A stretch of 55,007 nt of DNA, taken from positions 1 through 55,007 of the forward strand of contig JAOPUZ010000056.1 of the NCBI GenBank assembly GCA_025966315.1, given 5' to 3'. This DNA comes from Frankiales bacterium (GTDB lineage: Bacteria; Actinomycetota; Actinomycetes; Mycobacteriales; Jatrophihabitantaceae). Positions 35,537-44,359 of this stretch are shown one piece after another; positions within the stretch are counted from its first letter, which is position 1, and each line of letters starts with the position of its first letter. Below the pieces are notes generated by a model. That model searched no databases, had not been told where the DNA came from, and saw only the letters and a list, made by a program, of their open reading frames with translations. The position numbers were made by a program, and so were the translations under genes.

Positions 35537-38500
35537 GTGCGCTGGCAGTGGTCGCTGAACGATGACGGCGAGCACGATGGCCCCGGTGCGGCCGACGAAC
35601 GCCACGTGCTGGTCGAGGCAGATGCCGACGCCTCGATCGCCGTACTCGCTGCTGCCCTCGACGTCGAGGTACGCGACCTGCTGCCGGCAACCGGAATCCC
35701 GTCCGCGCTCACCGTGCTCGACGAAGGCGACCGCTCGCTCGGGCAGGCGGCACCGCTGAGTGGAGCCCGGCTGGTGCGCGGTGCGGGGCAGCTTCGCCTG
35801 GCGGGGGTGCCCAGCGATCCCGGCGTCGGGCTGGTGTTCAGATCCGGGCCGCTGTCCGGTATCCGGGTACCGCTGCCGGACGGTTTTCGCCGCCGGGATC
35901 CCGCGGTTCACTTCCGGCTGGGCCGGGCCGAGGGCAACGACATGGTCATCGGCGACCCGTCGCTCGGCGCCGTACACGCGGAGCTCTCGGCGTCCAGCGA
36001 CGGCGCCGTCATCGTGAGGCCCGCGGATCCGGAGTGCCGGATCCAGGTCAACGGCGCCCTGGTTCCGGCCGAGGGCATCGCCGTCACCGAAGCGGATTCG
36101 ATCGAAATCGGTGCCTCAGTGCTCGGGCTGACCGTGGCGGGCGGCGAGGCCCGAGCCGATCTGAGCCCGGACGGCCAAGGCGCGCTGGCGTTCAACCGGC
36201 CGTCCCGGATCCGGCCGCGGCGCCCGGCGATGTTCCTGCGATTACCCGGTGCGGCGCCGCAGGCCAACGAGGGCGCCCCGCTGCCCTGGGCAATGGCGAC
36301 CATCCCGATCGCGATGGCCGGAATCATCGCCTACATCAGCAAGCAGCCGGCGATGCTCATCATGTCGATGGCGAGCCCGGTGCTGGTCGTCTCGAACTTC
36401 CTCACCCAGCGGCGGATGACCAAGCGCCGGGGTCATAACGCCATGGGCCGCTGGCAGACCGAGCGAGACAACGCGAACAAGCGGCTAGTCGAGCTGACCG
36501 AGGCGGCGCGTTCTGAGTTGCTGCGGGACCTGCCCGACCCGGCCGAGACGCGGCTGATCTGCACGCTGCCCGGGATACGGCTCTGGGAGCGGCGGCGGGC
36601 CGACCCGGACGCCCTGGTGCTCCGGGTCGGAGTCGGTGAGCTACCGCTGCCCCTGCGCCTGGAGGGCGGCGATCAGGGCGCAAGCAAACCTGAACCCAGC
36701 ATTTCCCCGGTGCCAATCAGCGTCGATCTCGGCGCCGCTGGGGTGTTGGGCGTGGCCGGTCCGCCGGCGATTGCTCGCGCGTCGGCCCGCTGGATGGTGC
36801 TCCAGCTGGCGGCGCTGCGCAGCCCGCGAGACCTGCGCATCGTGCTGCTGTGCGCCGACCAGTCCGCCGCCGACTGGTCCTGGCTGCGTTGGCTGCCGCA
36901 TGCGCAGACGCCGGCCCCGAACGCGCCGGTCGTACTGATCGGCAACACGACCGAGTCCCGCACCCAACGGGTGGCCGAATTGCTTCGTGAACTCGATGAG
37001 CGTCGGGAGGCAACCCGCGCCGACCACTCTGTCGAGTTCAGTGAGCAGATCGTGCTGATCGTGGACGGGGCGCGCCGGGTACGCACGATCAACGGGATGA
37101 CCCGGCTGCTGCGGGAAGGTCCGTCCGCCGACCTGTTCTCGATCTGCATCGACGACGACCGATCCCGGCTGCCCGAAGAAGCGACCGCCGAGGTCATCGC
37201 CGACGAGCTGGACGCCACCCTGGGCCGCCTCGAGGCGACGCAGTCGGCTTCTGCTCCGCGGCTACTGCTGGACCTGGTCACGCCCGCGCTCGCTGAGGAA
37301 TGTGCCCGCGCGCTGGCCCCGGTGCAACACGTCGGTGGCGAGGACGACGCCGCGGTGCTGCCGGCGGCGGTGCGCTTCGTGGACCTGCTCGGCGTGGACC
37401 TGGAAGACCCGACCTGGGTGACTTCGCGGTGGGTGCTGGCCGGTCGCTCGACCCGCGCGGTGGTCGGCGCCGGCCTGGACGGCGAGTTCAGCCTTGATCT
37501 GAAGGCCGACGGCCCGCATGCGCTGGTGGCCGGCACGACCGGTGCCGGCAAGTCGGAGTTCCTGCAGACGCTGGTCGTCGGGCTGGCGCTGGTCAATCGG
37601 CCGGATTCGTTGACCTTCGTCCTGGTCGACTACAAGGGCGCGTCGGCGTTCGCGGACTGCGAGCGGTTGCCGCACACCGTCGGCATGGTCACCAACCTCG
37701 ACAACCGCGAGACCGAACGGGCGCTGACCTCGTTGGACGCCGAACTCAAACGGCGCGAAGAGGTGCTGCGCTCGATGGGCGCCAAGGACGTCGACGACGC
37801 CTGGGACCGCAACGCAAAGCTGGCGGCGTCCAGTGCCCTGGCCCGGCTGGTCATCGTGATCGACGAATTCGCCGAGCTGGTCCACGAACTGCCGGAATTC
37901 GTCACCGGGCTGATCCGGATTGCTCGGGTCGGCCGCTCGCTGGGGGTACATCTGGTACTCGCTACGCAGCGCCCGGCCGGGGTGGTGTCGGCCGAAATGC
38001 AGGCCAACGTCGGGCTGCGAGTCGGCCTGCGGATGGCCAACAAGGCCGATTCTGCCGAGGTTCTGGAGTCCCCGGACGCGGCGTTGATCTCGCCGGCCAC
38101 GCCGGGCCGGGGCTTCGCGCGCCGCGGCGGCGCCGGGGCACCGGCGGCGTTCCAGACGGCGCGGGTGGCCGGCCGCCGACCCGGCAAGGTCAGCGCGCAG
38201 ACAGTTTCGCGCGTGAACGTCTACGACGTGGGCTGGGCGGAATTAGGCCAGCCACTGCCCCGGCGAGGCGGCACCAAGGCGCCGGAAGACCCGGCCGCGA
38301 CCGACCTGCACGCCCTGGTCGAGCTGATCCGCGGGGCGGCCGCCGAAGCCGGGATCGGACGGAATCCGAGCCCGTGGCTGCCGGCCCTGCCGTCCCGTGT
38401 GAGCGTCGCCGAGTTGCCGGCCGCAGCCGAGGGCAGCACGGCAATCGGCATCGGGTTGCAGGATCTGCCCGCCGAGCAATCCCAGCGACCGCTGACCTAC

Positions 38501-39949
38501 GACGTGCTGAGCGCCGATCACGCCATCATCGCCGGTGGCCCCGGGTCCGGCCGCTCCAGCGTGCTGCGCACCGTCATCGCTGGTATCGCGCAGCGGTTCA
38601 GTCCCGACGACGTCCACCTGTACTGCTTGGACTTCGGGCCCGGAGCCCTGCTGGCCGCGGCCGGACTTCCGCATTGCGGGGCGGTTATCTCGGGCACCGA
38701 GCCGGACCGCGTCGATCGGTTGCTGACCCGGCTCACGGCCGAGATTGCCAGCCGGCAGCTGCTGCTGGCCGGTCGCGGCTTGGGCGACATCGCCGAGCAG
38801 CGGGCGCAGGCGTCCACGCCGGCCGAAGCGCTGCCGTACCTGGTGCTGATCATCGACCGCTGGGAAGGCCTGCTCGGTGCGTACTCGCTGGAAGAGATGC
38901 AGGGACTGCGCGAACGGGTGATTCGGCTGTTACGGGAAGGCCCATCCGTTGGCGTAAAGCTCATCGTGGCCGGCGACCGGGCTGTGTTGACCGACCGCAT
39001 CGCCGGCTTCATTGCCACCAAGTACGTGCTGCGGCTGGCCGACCGCGAGGATTACCGGCTGGTCAACATCCGGCCGCAGACGCTGCCCACCGACATCCCG
39101 CCCGGCCGTGCGTATTTCGGCGACGCGCCGAACGAAGCCCAGTTCGCCCTGCTGGGTGGGGATCCGTCCGGCCAGGCGCAGATCGCTTCGCTGCGGGCAA
39201 CGGCGACCGAACTGGCCGGGCGGTACGGGGTGCCGGCTCGGCGGCCGTTCCGGGTCGACGTGCTGCCCAGCGTGATCACCGCCGCCGAGGCGTTGTCGCT
39301 GCCGGTGGCGATGCCTGCTCCCGAGGGTCCGTTCGCGGTGCTGCTGGGCGTCGGAGGCGATGACCTGGGCCAGTACCAGATTGGCTTCGGCAACGGGCCC
39401 GGCTTCCTGGTGGCCGGCCAGCGCCGCACCGGCCGCAGCACGGCGCTGGCCTTGCTGGCCAGTGGGCTGCATCGCAACGGCGTGGCGATGCGGGTGGTCT
39501 GCGCCAAGGCGTCGCCGCTGAGCGAATGGGCCGAGGCCAACGAGGTAGCGGTGGTTGCCACGCTGACGGAGCCGGAGGAAATGATCGCCTGGATCGATGC
39601 CCAGCCGCAGTGCGCCGTGATCGTCGACGACGCCGATCTGGTGCACGGCAGCGATCTGGATTCGGCCCTGATCGACTCGGTACGCGGTCGGCCGCCGGGC
39701 TCGATGGCGTTCGTCGTCGGCAGCACGTTGGACGACCTGGGCTCGCTGTTACGCGGGGTCGCCGTCGAGGGCAAGCGGAACAAGCAGGGCCTGTTGCTGT
39801 CACCGGGCAGTTCGATGGACGGCAATACCTTCGGCTCCGGACTGCCCCGTAATCTGCTCGGCCGGGCGCCGGCGGGTCGCGGCCTGGTTCTCATCGACGG
39901 CGAGTGGCTGGCCGTGCAGGTGCCCGTCCCGGCCGGGCTGTCGCTGTGA
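35537..39949 (+). CDS. FHA-FtsK type VII secretion ATPase (EssC/EccC-like)
   Basis: 1470 residues from the GTG at 35537; a frame extends to 35234 but the AGAAGGAG site supports this start. Order: N-terminal beta-rich region, FHA domain (about 125-200; FRLGRAEGND with GR at 129-130, SLGAVH at 142-147), two membrane helices (about 249-288), then three FtsK/SpoIIIE ATPase domains. D1 has an intact Walker A (GTTGAGKS, 666-673) and Walker B (VIVIDEFAEL). D2 (GGPGSGRS) and D3 (GQRRTGRS) have Arg instead of the P-loop Lys, and D2's Walker B reads LIIDRWEG. Single-chain FHA-TM-FtsK3 is the EssC/YukB layout. It should be the membrane motor for the WXG100 proteins downstream. Confidence 0.92.
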   Translation: MRWQWSLNDDGEHDGPGAADERHVLVEADADASIAVLAAALDVEVRDLLPATGIPSALTVLDEGDRSLGQAAPLSGARLVRGAGQLRLAGVPSDPGVGLVFRSGPLSGIRVPLPDGFRRRDPAVHFRLGRAEGNDMVIGDPSLGAVHAELSASSDGAVIVRPADPECRIQVNGALVPAEGIAVTEADSIEIGASVLGLTVAGGEARADLSPDGQGALAFNRPSRIRPRRPAMFLRLPGAAPQANEGAPLPWAMATIPIAMAGIIAYISKQPAMLIMSMASPVLVVSNFLTQRRMTKRRGHNAMGRWQTERDNANKRLVELTEAARSELLRDLPDPAETRLICTLPGIRLWERRRADPDALVLRVGVGELPLPLRLEGGDQGASKPEPSISPVPISVDLGAAGVLGVAGPPAIARASARWMVLQLAALRSPRDLRIVLLCADQSAADWSWLRWLPHAQTPAPNAPVVLIGNTTESRTQRVAELLRELDERREATRADHSVEFSEQIVLIVDGARRVRTINGMTRLLREGPSADLFSICIDDDRSRLPEEATAEVIADELDATLGRLEATQSASAPRLLLDLVTPALAEECARALAPVQHVGGEDDAAVLPAAVRFVDLLGVDLEDPTWVTSRWVLAGRSTRAVVGAGLDGEFSLDLKADGPHALVAGTTGAGKSEFLQTLVVGLALVNRPDSLTFVLVDYKGASAFADCERLPHTVGMVTNLDNRETERALTSLDAELKRREEVLRSMGAKDVDDAWDRNAKLAASSALARLVIVIDEFAELVHELPEFVTGLIRIARVGRSLGVHLVLATQRPAGVVSAEMQANVGLRVGLRMANKADSAEVLESPDAALISPATPGRGFARRGGAGAPAAFQTARVAGRRPGKVSAQTVSRVNVYDVGWAELGQPLPRRGGTKAPEDPAATDLHALVELIRGAAAEAGIGRNPSPWLPALPSRVSVAELPAAAEGSTAIGIGLQDLPAEQSQRPLTYDVLSADHAIIAGGPGSGRSSVLRTVIAGIAQRFSPDDVHLYCLDFGPGALLAAAGLPHCGAVISGTEPDRVDRLLTRLTAEIASRQLLLAGRGLGDIAEQRAQASTPAEALPYLVLIIDRWEGLLGAYSLEEMQGLRERVIRLLREGPSVGVKLIVAGDRAVLTDRIAGFIATKYVLRLADREDYRLVNIRPQTLPTDIPPGRAYFGDAPNEAQFALLGGDPSGQAQIASLRATATELAGRYGVPARRPFRVDVLPSVITAAEALSLPVAMPAPEGPFAVLLGVGGDDLGQYQIGFGNGPGFLVAGQRRTGRSTALALLASGLHRNGVAMRVVCAKASPLSEWAEANEVAVVATLTEPEEMIAWIDAQPQCAVIVDDADLVHGSDLDSALIDSVRGRPPGSMAFVVGSTLDDLGSLLRGVAVEGKRNKQGLLLSPGSSMDGNTFGSGLPRNLLGRAPAGRGLVLIDGEWLAVQVPVPAGLSL

Positions 39950-41265
39950 GCGCCCCGAACGCGACCGACGCGACGGTGCTGGGTGCGGCGGTGCCGGGCT
40001 TCATAGCGGCTCACGAACTGCCCACCGTGCGTTCCGTCCGCCGGTTCTCGGTCGTTGCCCCCGACGGCCGGCTGGTCCGGGTCAGCGTCGACAGCCCCGC
40101 CGCCGTCGGCCGATTCCGCCAGCTGGCCACGATCGCTACGGTCCAGCGCGGGGTTGGTGAGCTCCTCGCCGCCGGCACGACCGGCAGCACGGGCTTCGTC
40201 GTCCAACCGCTGCCGGGCCGGCGCCTCGTCGACCTGCTGGCGCTCGGCGGCGTCGATCCCGGCCAGCTGGGCGGGCTGCTCGCCCGGGTGGCCGGCACCC
40301 TGGATGCGCTGCACGACGCCGGTCTGGTGTTCGGCGCGCTGGCCGTGTCCGCTCTCGTGTTGGACGATCCGTCTGGTGGCGTGGCGGGTGCCGGCCTGGA
40401 CGTTGCCGTACTGGACGATCTGTTGTCGGTGCTGCCGCTCGGGGACCGGGTACCGACCAATGCGGCCGGCCGGTTCGTCGGCGGCGTGCCCAGCGCGCCC
40501 GAACTCACCGATGGCGCCGAGCTGACCCCGGCCACCGACGTTTTCGGGCTGGCCGCCGTATTGGCGACCATGCTTATCGGCTCGACCGGCTGGGTCACGA
40601 ACCCGGCGGCGGCGTTACGCCGGTACGGTTCCGGCTCGGCCGCGGTCCTGACGGCGCTGTCCATCGATCCGGCCGCGCGCCGAGTGGGAGTTCAGGAGCT
40701 GCTGCAGGCGGTGACGGGCCTGACCGCCGGAGCCCCGGCGCCTGCATCGGTGGCGCCAGTATCGGCGGCGCCTGCATCGGTGGCGCCAGTGGTGGCGCCT
40801 GCATCGGCAGCGCCGTCGGCGGGTCCGTCAGCGGCGCCGTCAGCAGCTCACCGGGCGGCCACGTCGCCAGCGCCCGCGCCGGCGCAGGGCTCGGGCACGT
40901 TGCCCCCACCCCCGCCAGCGCCCGCGCCGGCGCCGGTTGGCTCGGGCATGTTGCCCCCACCCCCGCCCGTGCGGTCACGCCAGCCGCTGCCGTCGGCCGC
41001 GCTCGCCGCGCCGACCGGTCCGGCGATCGTTCGACATACCCCTTGTTGGCAAAGGGAAATCGATGATGCGGCGCTGCGTATGTGGGGACCGGTGGATCCG
41101 CTGGCCGACCCGATCGACCGGCCGGACCTGCGTTTCCGCAGCGCAGCGGTCATCGAGGAGCTGACCGAGGAGCCGGAGCGCCCGTTGTGGCGCAGTCCGG
41201 TGCTGATCTGTTCCGTGCTGGCCACGATCATCGTGCTGGTCGTCGCCGGGATCCTCATTTTCTGA
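39946..41265 (+). CDS. Pseudokinase-like protein with Pro-rich linker and C-terminal TM (EssB/YukC-like?)
   Basis: 439 residues from a GTG overlapping the ATPase stop (GTGA). Residues about 30-255 follow a protein-kinase-like plan: a beta-rich N-lobe, a C-lobe with LHDAGLVFGALAVSALVLDD (about 122-141, in the place of HxxGxxHGDLKPxNxLLD), and ATDVFGLAAVLATMLIG in the place of DVFSLGxxLxxMLxG. The HRD Asp and the DFG are not present, so catalysis is unlikely. Then come an Ala/Pro/Ser linker with (P)n blocks (about 263-365) and one membrane helix at the extreme C-terminus (about 414-438). In Firmicute T7SSb, EssB/YukC is also a pseudokinase with one TM beside EssC. The homology is inferred from fold and position only. 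Confidence 0.8.
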   Translation: MSAPNATDATVLGAAVPGFIAAHELPTVRSVRRFSVVAPDGRLVRVSVDSPAAVGRFRQLATIATVQRGVGELLAAGTTGSTGFVVQPLPGRRLVDLLALGGVDPGQLGGLLARVAGTLDALHDAGLVFGALAVSALVLDDPSGGVAGAGLDVAVLDDLLSVLPLGDRVPTNAAGRFVGGVPSAPELTDGAELTPATDVFGLAAVLATMLIGSTGWVTNPAAALRRYGSGSAAVLTALSIDPAARRVGVQELLQAVTGLTAGAPAPASVAPVSAAPASVAPVVAPASAAPSAGPSAAPSAAHRAATSPAPAPAQGSGTLPPPPPAPAPAPVGSGMLPPPPPVRSRQPLPSAALAAPTGPAIVRHTPCWQREIDDAALRMWGPVDPLADPIDRPDLRFRSAAVIEELTEEPERPLWRSPVLICSVLATIIVLVVAGILIF

Positions 41266-41268
41266 CCG

Positions 41269-41313
41269 ATCGTGCAACACCTGGCATCTGGGAGACGCCA
41301 GAAGTTGCACGAT
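41269..41313. terminator. Hairpin after the pseudokinase gene
   Basis: ATCGTGCAAC (41269-41278) pairs with GTTGCACGAT (41304-41313), and inside it CTGGC pairs with GCCAG after a 2-nt mismatch. It lies 3 bp after the stop codon. No U-tract follows. The core resembles the palindrome at 19704-19738. Confidence 0.55.
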
Positions 41314-41479
41314 TCAGAGGAGCCGGCCGCGAACCTAAGCGCCAGTTAAGAGATCGGAGAAATTCTGCCCGCTGTGACCGAATAATCCGATACGCCCCAA
41401 TCCGATGGTATCTAGGTTTTGAGATGTCGAAGCACCCGAGCCGCTCCTCAACGGGGCGGCCCACTGACTGGAGGAATTC

Positions 41480-41770
41480 ATGGCTGACATCAAGGTCACT
41501 TCGCAGGATCTGCACAATGTTTCGTCCCAGCTGTCGTCCGGCTCGTCCGACATCGAGGGCCGGTTGTCCTCGCTGCACGCGCAGGTCCAGACGCTGGTGG
41601 ACAACGGCTGGCAGGGTTCGGCCTCGTCCGCGTTCCACGATCTGTACACGCAGTGGAACACTGCGGCCGGCCAGCTCAAGCAGGCGCTGGATGGCATCAG
41701 CAAGCAACTCGGTAATGCCGCCACCACGTACGAGCAGACCGAGGCGTCGCTGACCCAGTCGATGCACTGA
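41480..41770 (+). CDS. WXG100-family protein (EsxA-like)
   Basis: 96 residues with GGAGG before the ATG. The WXG motif is NGWQGSAS at about residue 43, between two amphipathic helices. The C-terminal helix carries YEQTEASLTQ, close to the YxxxD/E export signal. Small secreted helical-hairpin proteins of this size are the basic type VII substrates. It is preceded by a 214-bp gap, so it probably has its own promoter and a higher expression level than the motor. Confidence 0.93.
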   Translation: MADIKVTSQDLHNVSSQLSSGSSDIEGRLSSLHAQVQTLVDNGWQGSASSAFHDLYTQWNTAAGQLKQALDGISKQLGNAATTYEQTEASLTQSMH

Positions 41771-41828
41771 CGCCTTACCGCGCCGGCGCAATCGATGAGC
41801 GCCAAGCAACCTTGATGGGCCGTGATCG

Positions 41829-41869
41829 ACGGCACCGCCGGTAGCCGAACGAGTTACCAGCGGTGCCGT
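41829..41869. other. Hairpin between the two WXG100-size genes
   Basis: ACGGCACCGC (41829-41838) pairs with GCGGTGCCGT (41860-41869), with GGTA/TACC continuing inside after one mismatch and a loop of about 10 nt. No U-run follows. It may stabilise or attenuate the esxA-like transcript and so set the ratio of the two proteins. Confidence 0.5.
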
Positions 41870-41958
41870 TGGCCGGCCAGCACGTCGGGCTGAACTCAAG
41901 GTTCAAAAATCAACCAGCACCGCGAAACAGTCGGGCCAACGAGGGCCGAGGAGGAGAC

Positions 41959-42255
41959 ATGGCCGATCCCGTCGAGATCTATGTCGACCTGGAGGCGTTG
42001 CAGGAACTCGCCAACAAGCTGGCCCAGATCAAGGACGCGTTGTCGCACGCCAAGGACGACCTGCAGTCCTACGGCCCGGCGCTCGGCTCGGGCAAGGTCA
42101 GCGACGCGCTGAACGATTTCGTCGGCGGCTGGAAAGACGGCCGCAAGAAGATCGACGACAACATCGACAAGCTCGTCGACAAGGTCAAGGGCGCGGCGCA
42201 GACCTTCCAAGATCAAGAAGATTCCTTGGTGAAGTCCACCAAGGGTGGGCACTGA
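41959..42255 (+). CDS. WXG100-like helical protein, second copy
   Basis: 98 residues from an ATG with GAGGAG. It is all-helical: DLEALQELANKLAQIKDALSHAKDDLQ, then a turn VGGWKDGRK in which WKDG stands in the place of WxG, then IDDNIDKLVDKVKGAAQTFQDQEDSLVK. The length and hairpin plan match WXG100 proteins, although the exact WxG is not kept. It could be the dimer partner of the 41480 product, as in EsxA/EsxB pairs. Confidence 0.82.
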   Translation: MADPVEIYVDLEALQELANKLAQIKDALSHAKDDLQSYGPALGSGKVSDALNDFVGGWKDGRKKIDDNIDKLVDKVKGAAQTFQDQEDSLVKSTKGGH

Positions 42256-42263
42256 CGGACGGC

Positions 42264-42893
42264 GTGGCGATGACATCGATTACCGGAGCAGAACCTGCTG
42301 ATGTGAGCAGCGCCTTCTGGATGAACCTGCCCGATGGCTGGGTGGTGCTGGACCTGGACACCAAGGATGTCCCCGTCCAGCTGCAAGAGCTGATGGACGA
42401 CGCGCAATCGCGGGACGCCTCGTTCGCCGACCATCGCGGCGTCCTCGAGAAGCAGATCAAGACGATGATCCGTTCGGCCCGCTCGTCCGACGTCTCGTTC
42501 GCCGCCATCCTGGCCACCTTCTCCGAAGGCGGCCTGCCGGTGTCGGCCTCACTCACGGTGTCCCTGCACGACGCCCCCGAGGCGGCCGATGCGCACAAGA
42601 TCCTTTCCGAGATCGACGCGGACAACACCGAAGTGGGCCGTTCCAACCGGGTGATCGAGCTGCCCTACGTCGGCAACGTGGTGCGCAGCGCGTACCTGCA
42701 GAACATGAACTACACCAGCTTTCAGGGCAACGCCAAGAACGCGATCTTCCAGTACTTCATCCCGCTGCCCGACAACGCCCGACGGATCGCGGTCGTCACC
42801 GGCGTGACGCCCACGTTGCCGTTGACCGAGGCCTTCGGCGGCCTGTTCGACGCCGTCCTGTCGACGTTCCAGTTCATCGCAGCTCCGAAGTGA
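42264..42893 (+). CDS. Unknown protein of the type VII-like locus
   Basis: 209 residues from a GTG at 42264 (an ATG two codons later is equally possible). The gene lies 8 bp after the second WXG gene and 10 bp before the putative substrate, so it is in the operon. The protein is alpha/beta with no signal peptide or membrane helix: a strand-rich start (MNLPDGWVVLDLDTKD), a helical middle (HRGVLEKQIKTMIRSARSS) and strands (VIELPYVGNVV, IFQYFIPLPDNARRIAVVTGV). A cytosolic chaperone-like role for the neighbouring substrate is plausible by position, as EspG serves in ESX. No sequence family was recognised. Confidence 0.75.
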   Translation: MAMTSITGAEPADVSSAFWMNLPDGWVVLDLDTKDVPVQLQELMDDAQSRDASFADHRGVLEKQIKTMIRSARSSDVSFAAILATFSEGGLPVSASLTVSLHDAPEAADAHKILSEIDADNTEVGRSNRVIELPYVGNVVRSAYLQNMNYTSFQGNAKNAIFQYFIPLPDNARRIAVVTGVTPTLPLTEAFGGLFDAVLSTFQFIAAPK

Positions 42894-42903
42894 GGCCGTA
42901 GCT

Positions 42904-44349
42904 ATGGGCGACACCAGTTGGTTCGAGGGGGACAACAGCCCCGGTGCCGGTGACATGGGCCAGGTCCAGGCGTTGCACTCAAATCTGGCGACCGTCGCCG
43001 AGGCCGCCGCCACGGCCAAGACCGACCTGAACGGACTCAAGGACAAGACCGACGACGCCGTGTGGCGGGGCAAGTCGGCCGACGAGTTCAAGGACAAGAT
43101 CGGCGACGTCCCGAACGAACTCGACAAGCTGAGCAACTCGTATCAGAAGGCCGCGGACGGGTTCAGCGCCTACATCAGTTCGGTCAACGGCATCAAGCAC
43201 TCCGCCAGTTCGCTGGCCAGCAAGATCCGCGGGGCGCAGTCGACGTACGAGGGCGCCGTGCTAACGATGCAGAACTGGATCAGCTCGCATCCCGGCGAGG
43301 CGTCGTACTCGCACGGTTCCATTGACGCCCCGGCCTACGGCGAGGGCGGCTGCTACACGGCGAGCCATCATCCCAAGCCGAAGACCGCGCCGGCCGCCGG
43401 AGCGACACCGCCACCGGCCGACACCGGAGCGACGTTCGAGACCGTTCAGGGCAACGTCCAGTCGGCCTGGAACGCCATGCAGGGCCTGTACAACCAGATG
43501 GAAGATTTGCGCACCCACGATCGGGCCAACGCCGACAACGCCATCGTGGGCAAGCTCAAAGAGGCGCACGACGCCGGCATCAAGAACGAATCGGGTTGGC
43601 ACAAGTTCTTCCATGCCCTGGCCGAGGTGGCCAAGTGGGCCGGCATCATCATCGCTGCGATCGCCATCATCGCGGTGCTGGTGCTGGCGTTCCCCGAGGG
43701 CCTGGGGCTGGGGCTGGCGATCCTGGCCATCACCGACACCACAACAGCGATCGGTGCCACCGTCATCTTCGGCGGCGCCATCGCATCCGGTATCGCGTTC
43801 GGTTCGCAGTTGGGAGAGAAATTCACCTCTGACGGGGGCGAGTACTCGGACCCGAGCTGGCTGTCGATCGGGGCCAGCGCGTTCGGCATGATTCCCGGCT
43901 TCGGCAAAGCGGGCGAGCTGATGTCCGGGCTCGGGCCGGGAGCCGAAGCCTTTGCCAGCTCGTTGCGTGGTATGGCCGACACGATCCGGCTGGTGCCGGC
44001 GGTCGCGCTGGACGATCTGGCCGGTCCGCTGGGCAGTCTCGGCCGCAAATTCGTCAGCCCATGGTTGCTCGGACTCGGGGCGAACATCCCGGTCGAGACC
44101 AAAGCCGGCGAGATCATCTGGGGCGGCCTCAAGCTCAACGCCGTGCGTAAGGCCATCCCGATCCCGGGCCTGCCCGGTGGCGGCGGCCCTTCGGATGGCG
44201 ACGTCCAAGGTCTGATCACCCAGCTGCAGAGCACCGATCCGAGCAAGGCGGCCAGCGCCAAGCAGACGGCGGCAAATCTCGCCAAGGGTGACAAGGGTTC
44301 CTACCAATATCCGAAGCAGTACAGCTACCCCCAGACTGTGACACCCTAG
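42904..44349 (+). CDS. Putative type VII substrate: WXG-type N-terminus and membrane-active middle
   Basis: 481 residues. The N-terminal 110 residues are a WXG-like helical hairpin with DAVWRGKSADEFKD (WRG near residue 54). A Pro/Ala linker with paired Cys/His (about 145-170) follows. After a second helical stretch there is a strongly hydrophobic segment (about 240-300: WAGIIIAAIAIIAVLVLAF, GLGLGLAILAI, then GGAIASGIAFG). The C-terminal 180 residues are Gly-rich and helical (IPGFGKAGELMSGLGPG) without a recognised toxin motif. This layout resembles WXG/LXG-type effectors with glycine-zipper-like hydrophobic regions. No partner immunity gene is obvious. Confidence 0.82.
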   Translation: MGDTSWFEGDNSPGAGDMGQVQALHSNLATVAEAAATAKTDLNGLKDKTDDAVWRGKSADEFKDKIGDVPNELDKLSNSYQKAADGFSAYISSVNGIKHSASSLASKIRGAQSTYEGAVLTMQNWISSHPGEASYSHGSIDAPAYGEGGCYTASHHPKPKTAPAAGATPPPADTGATFETVQGNVQSAWNAMQGLYNQMEDLRTHDRANADNAIVGKLKEAHDAGIKNESGWHKFFHALAEVAKWAGIIIAAIAIIAVLVLAFPEGLGLGLAILAITDTTTAIGATVIFGGAIASGIAFGSQLGEKFTSDGGEYSDPSWLSIGASAFGMIPGFGKAGELMSGLGPGAEAFASSLRGMADTIRLVPAVALDDLAGPLGSLGRKFVSPWLLGLGANIPVETKAGEIIWGGLKLNAVRKAIPIPGLPGGGGPSDGDVQGLITQLQSTDPSKAASAKQTAANLAKGDKGSYQYPKQYSYPQTVTP

Positions 44350-44359
44350 TTTGACGGCC

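Noticed and set aside
39052-40314. Leftward 420-residue frame opposite the secretion ATPase and pseudokinase
   Set aside because: Antisense shadow, Arg/Ser/Pro-rich, no ribosome site.
39946-41265. Active Ser/Thr protein kinase
   Set aside because: The catalytic-loop Asp and the DFG motif are missing in the aligned positions.
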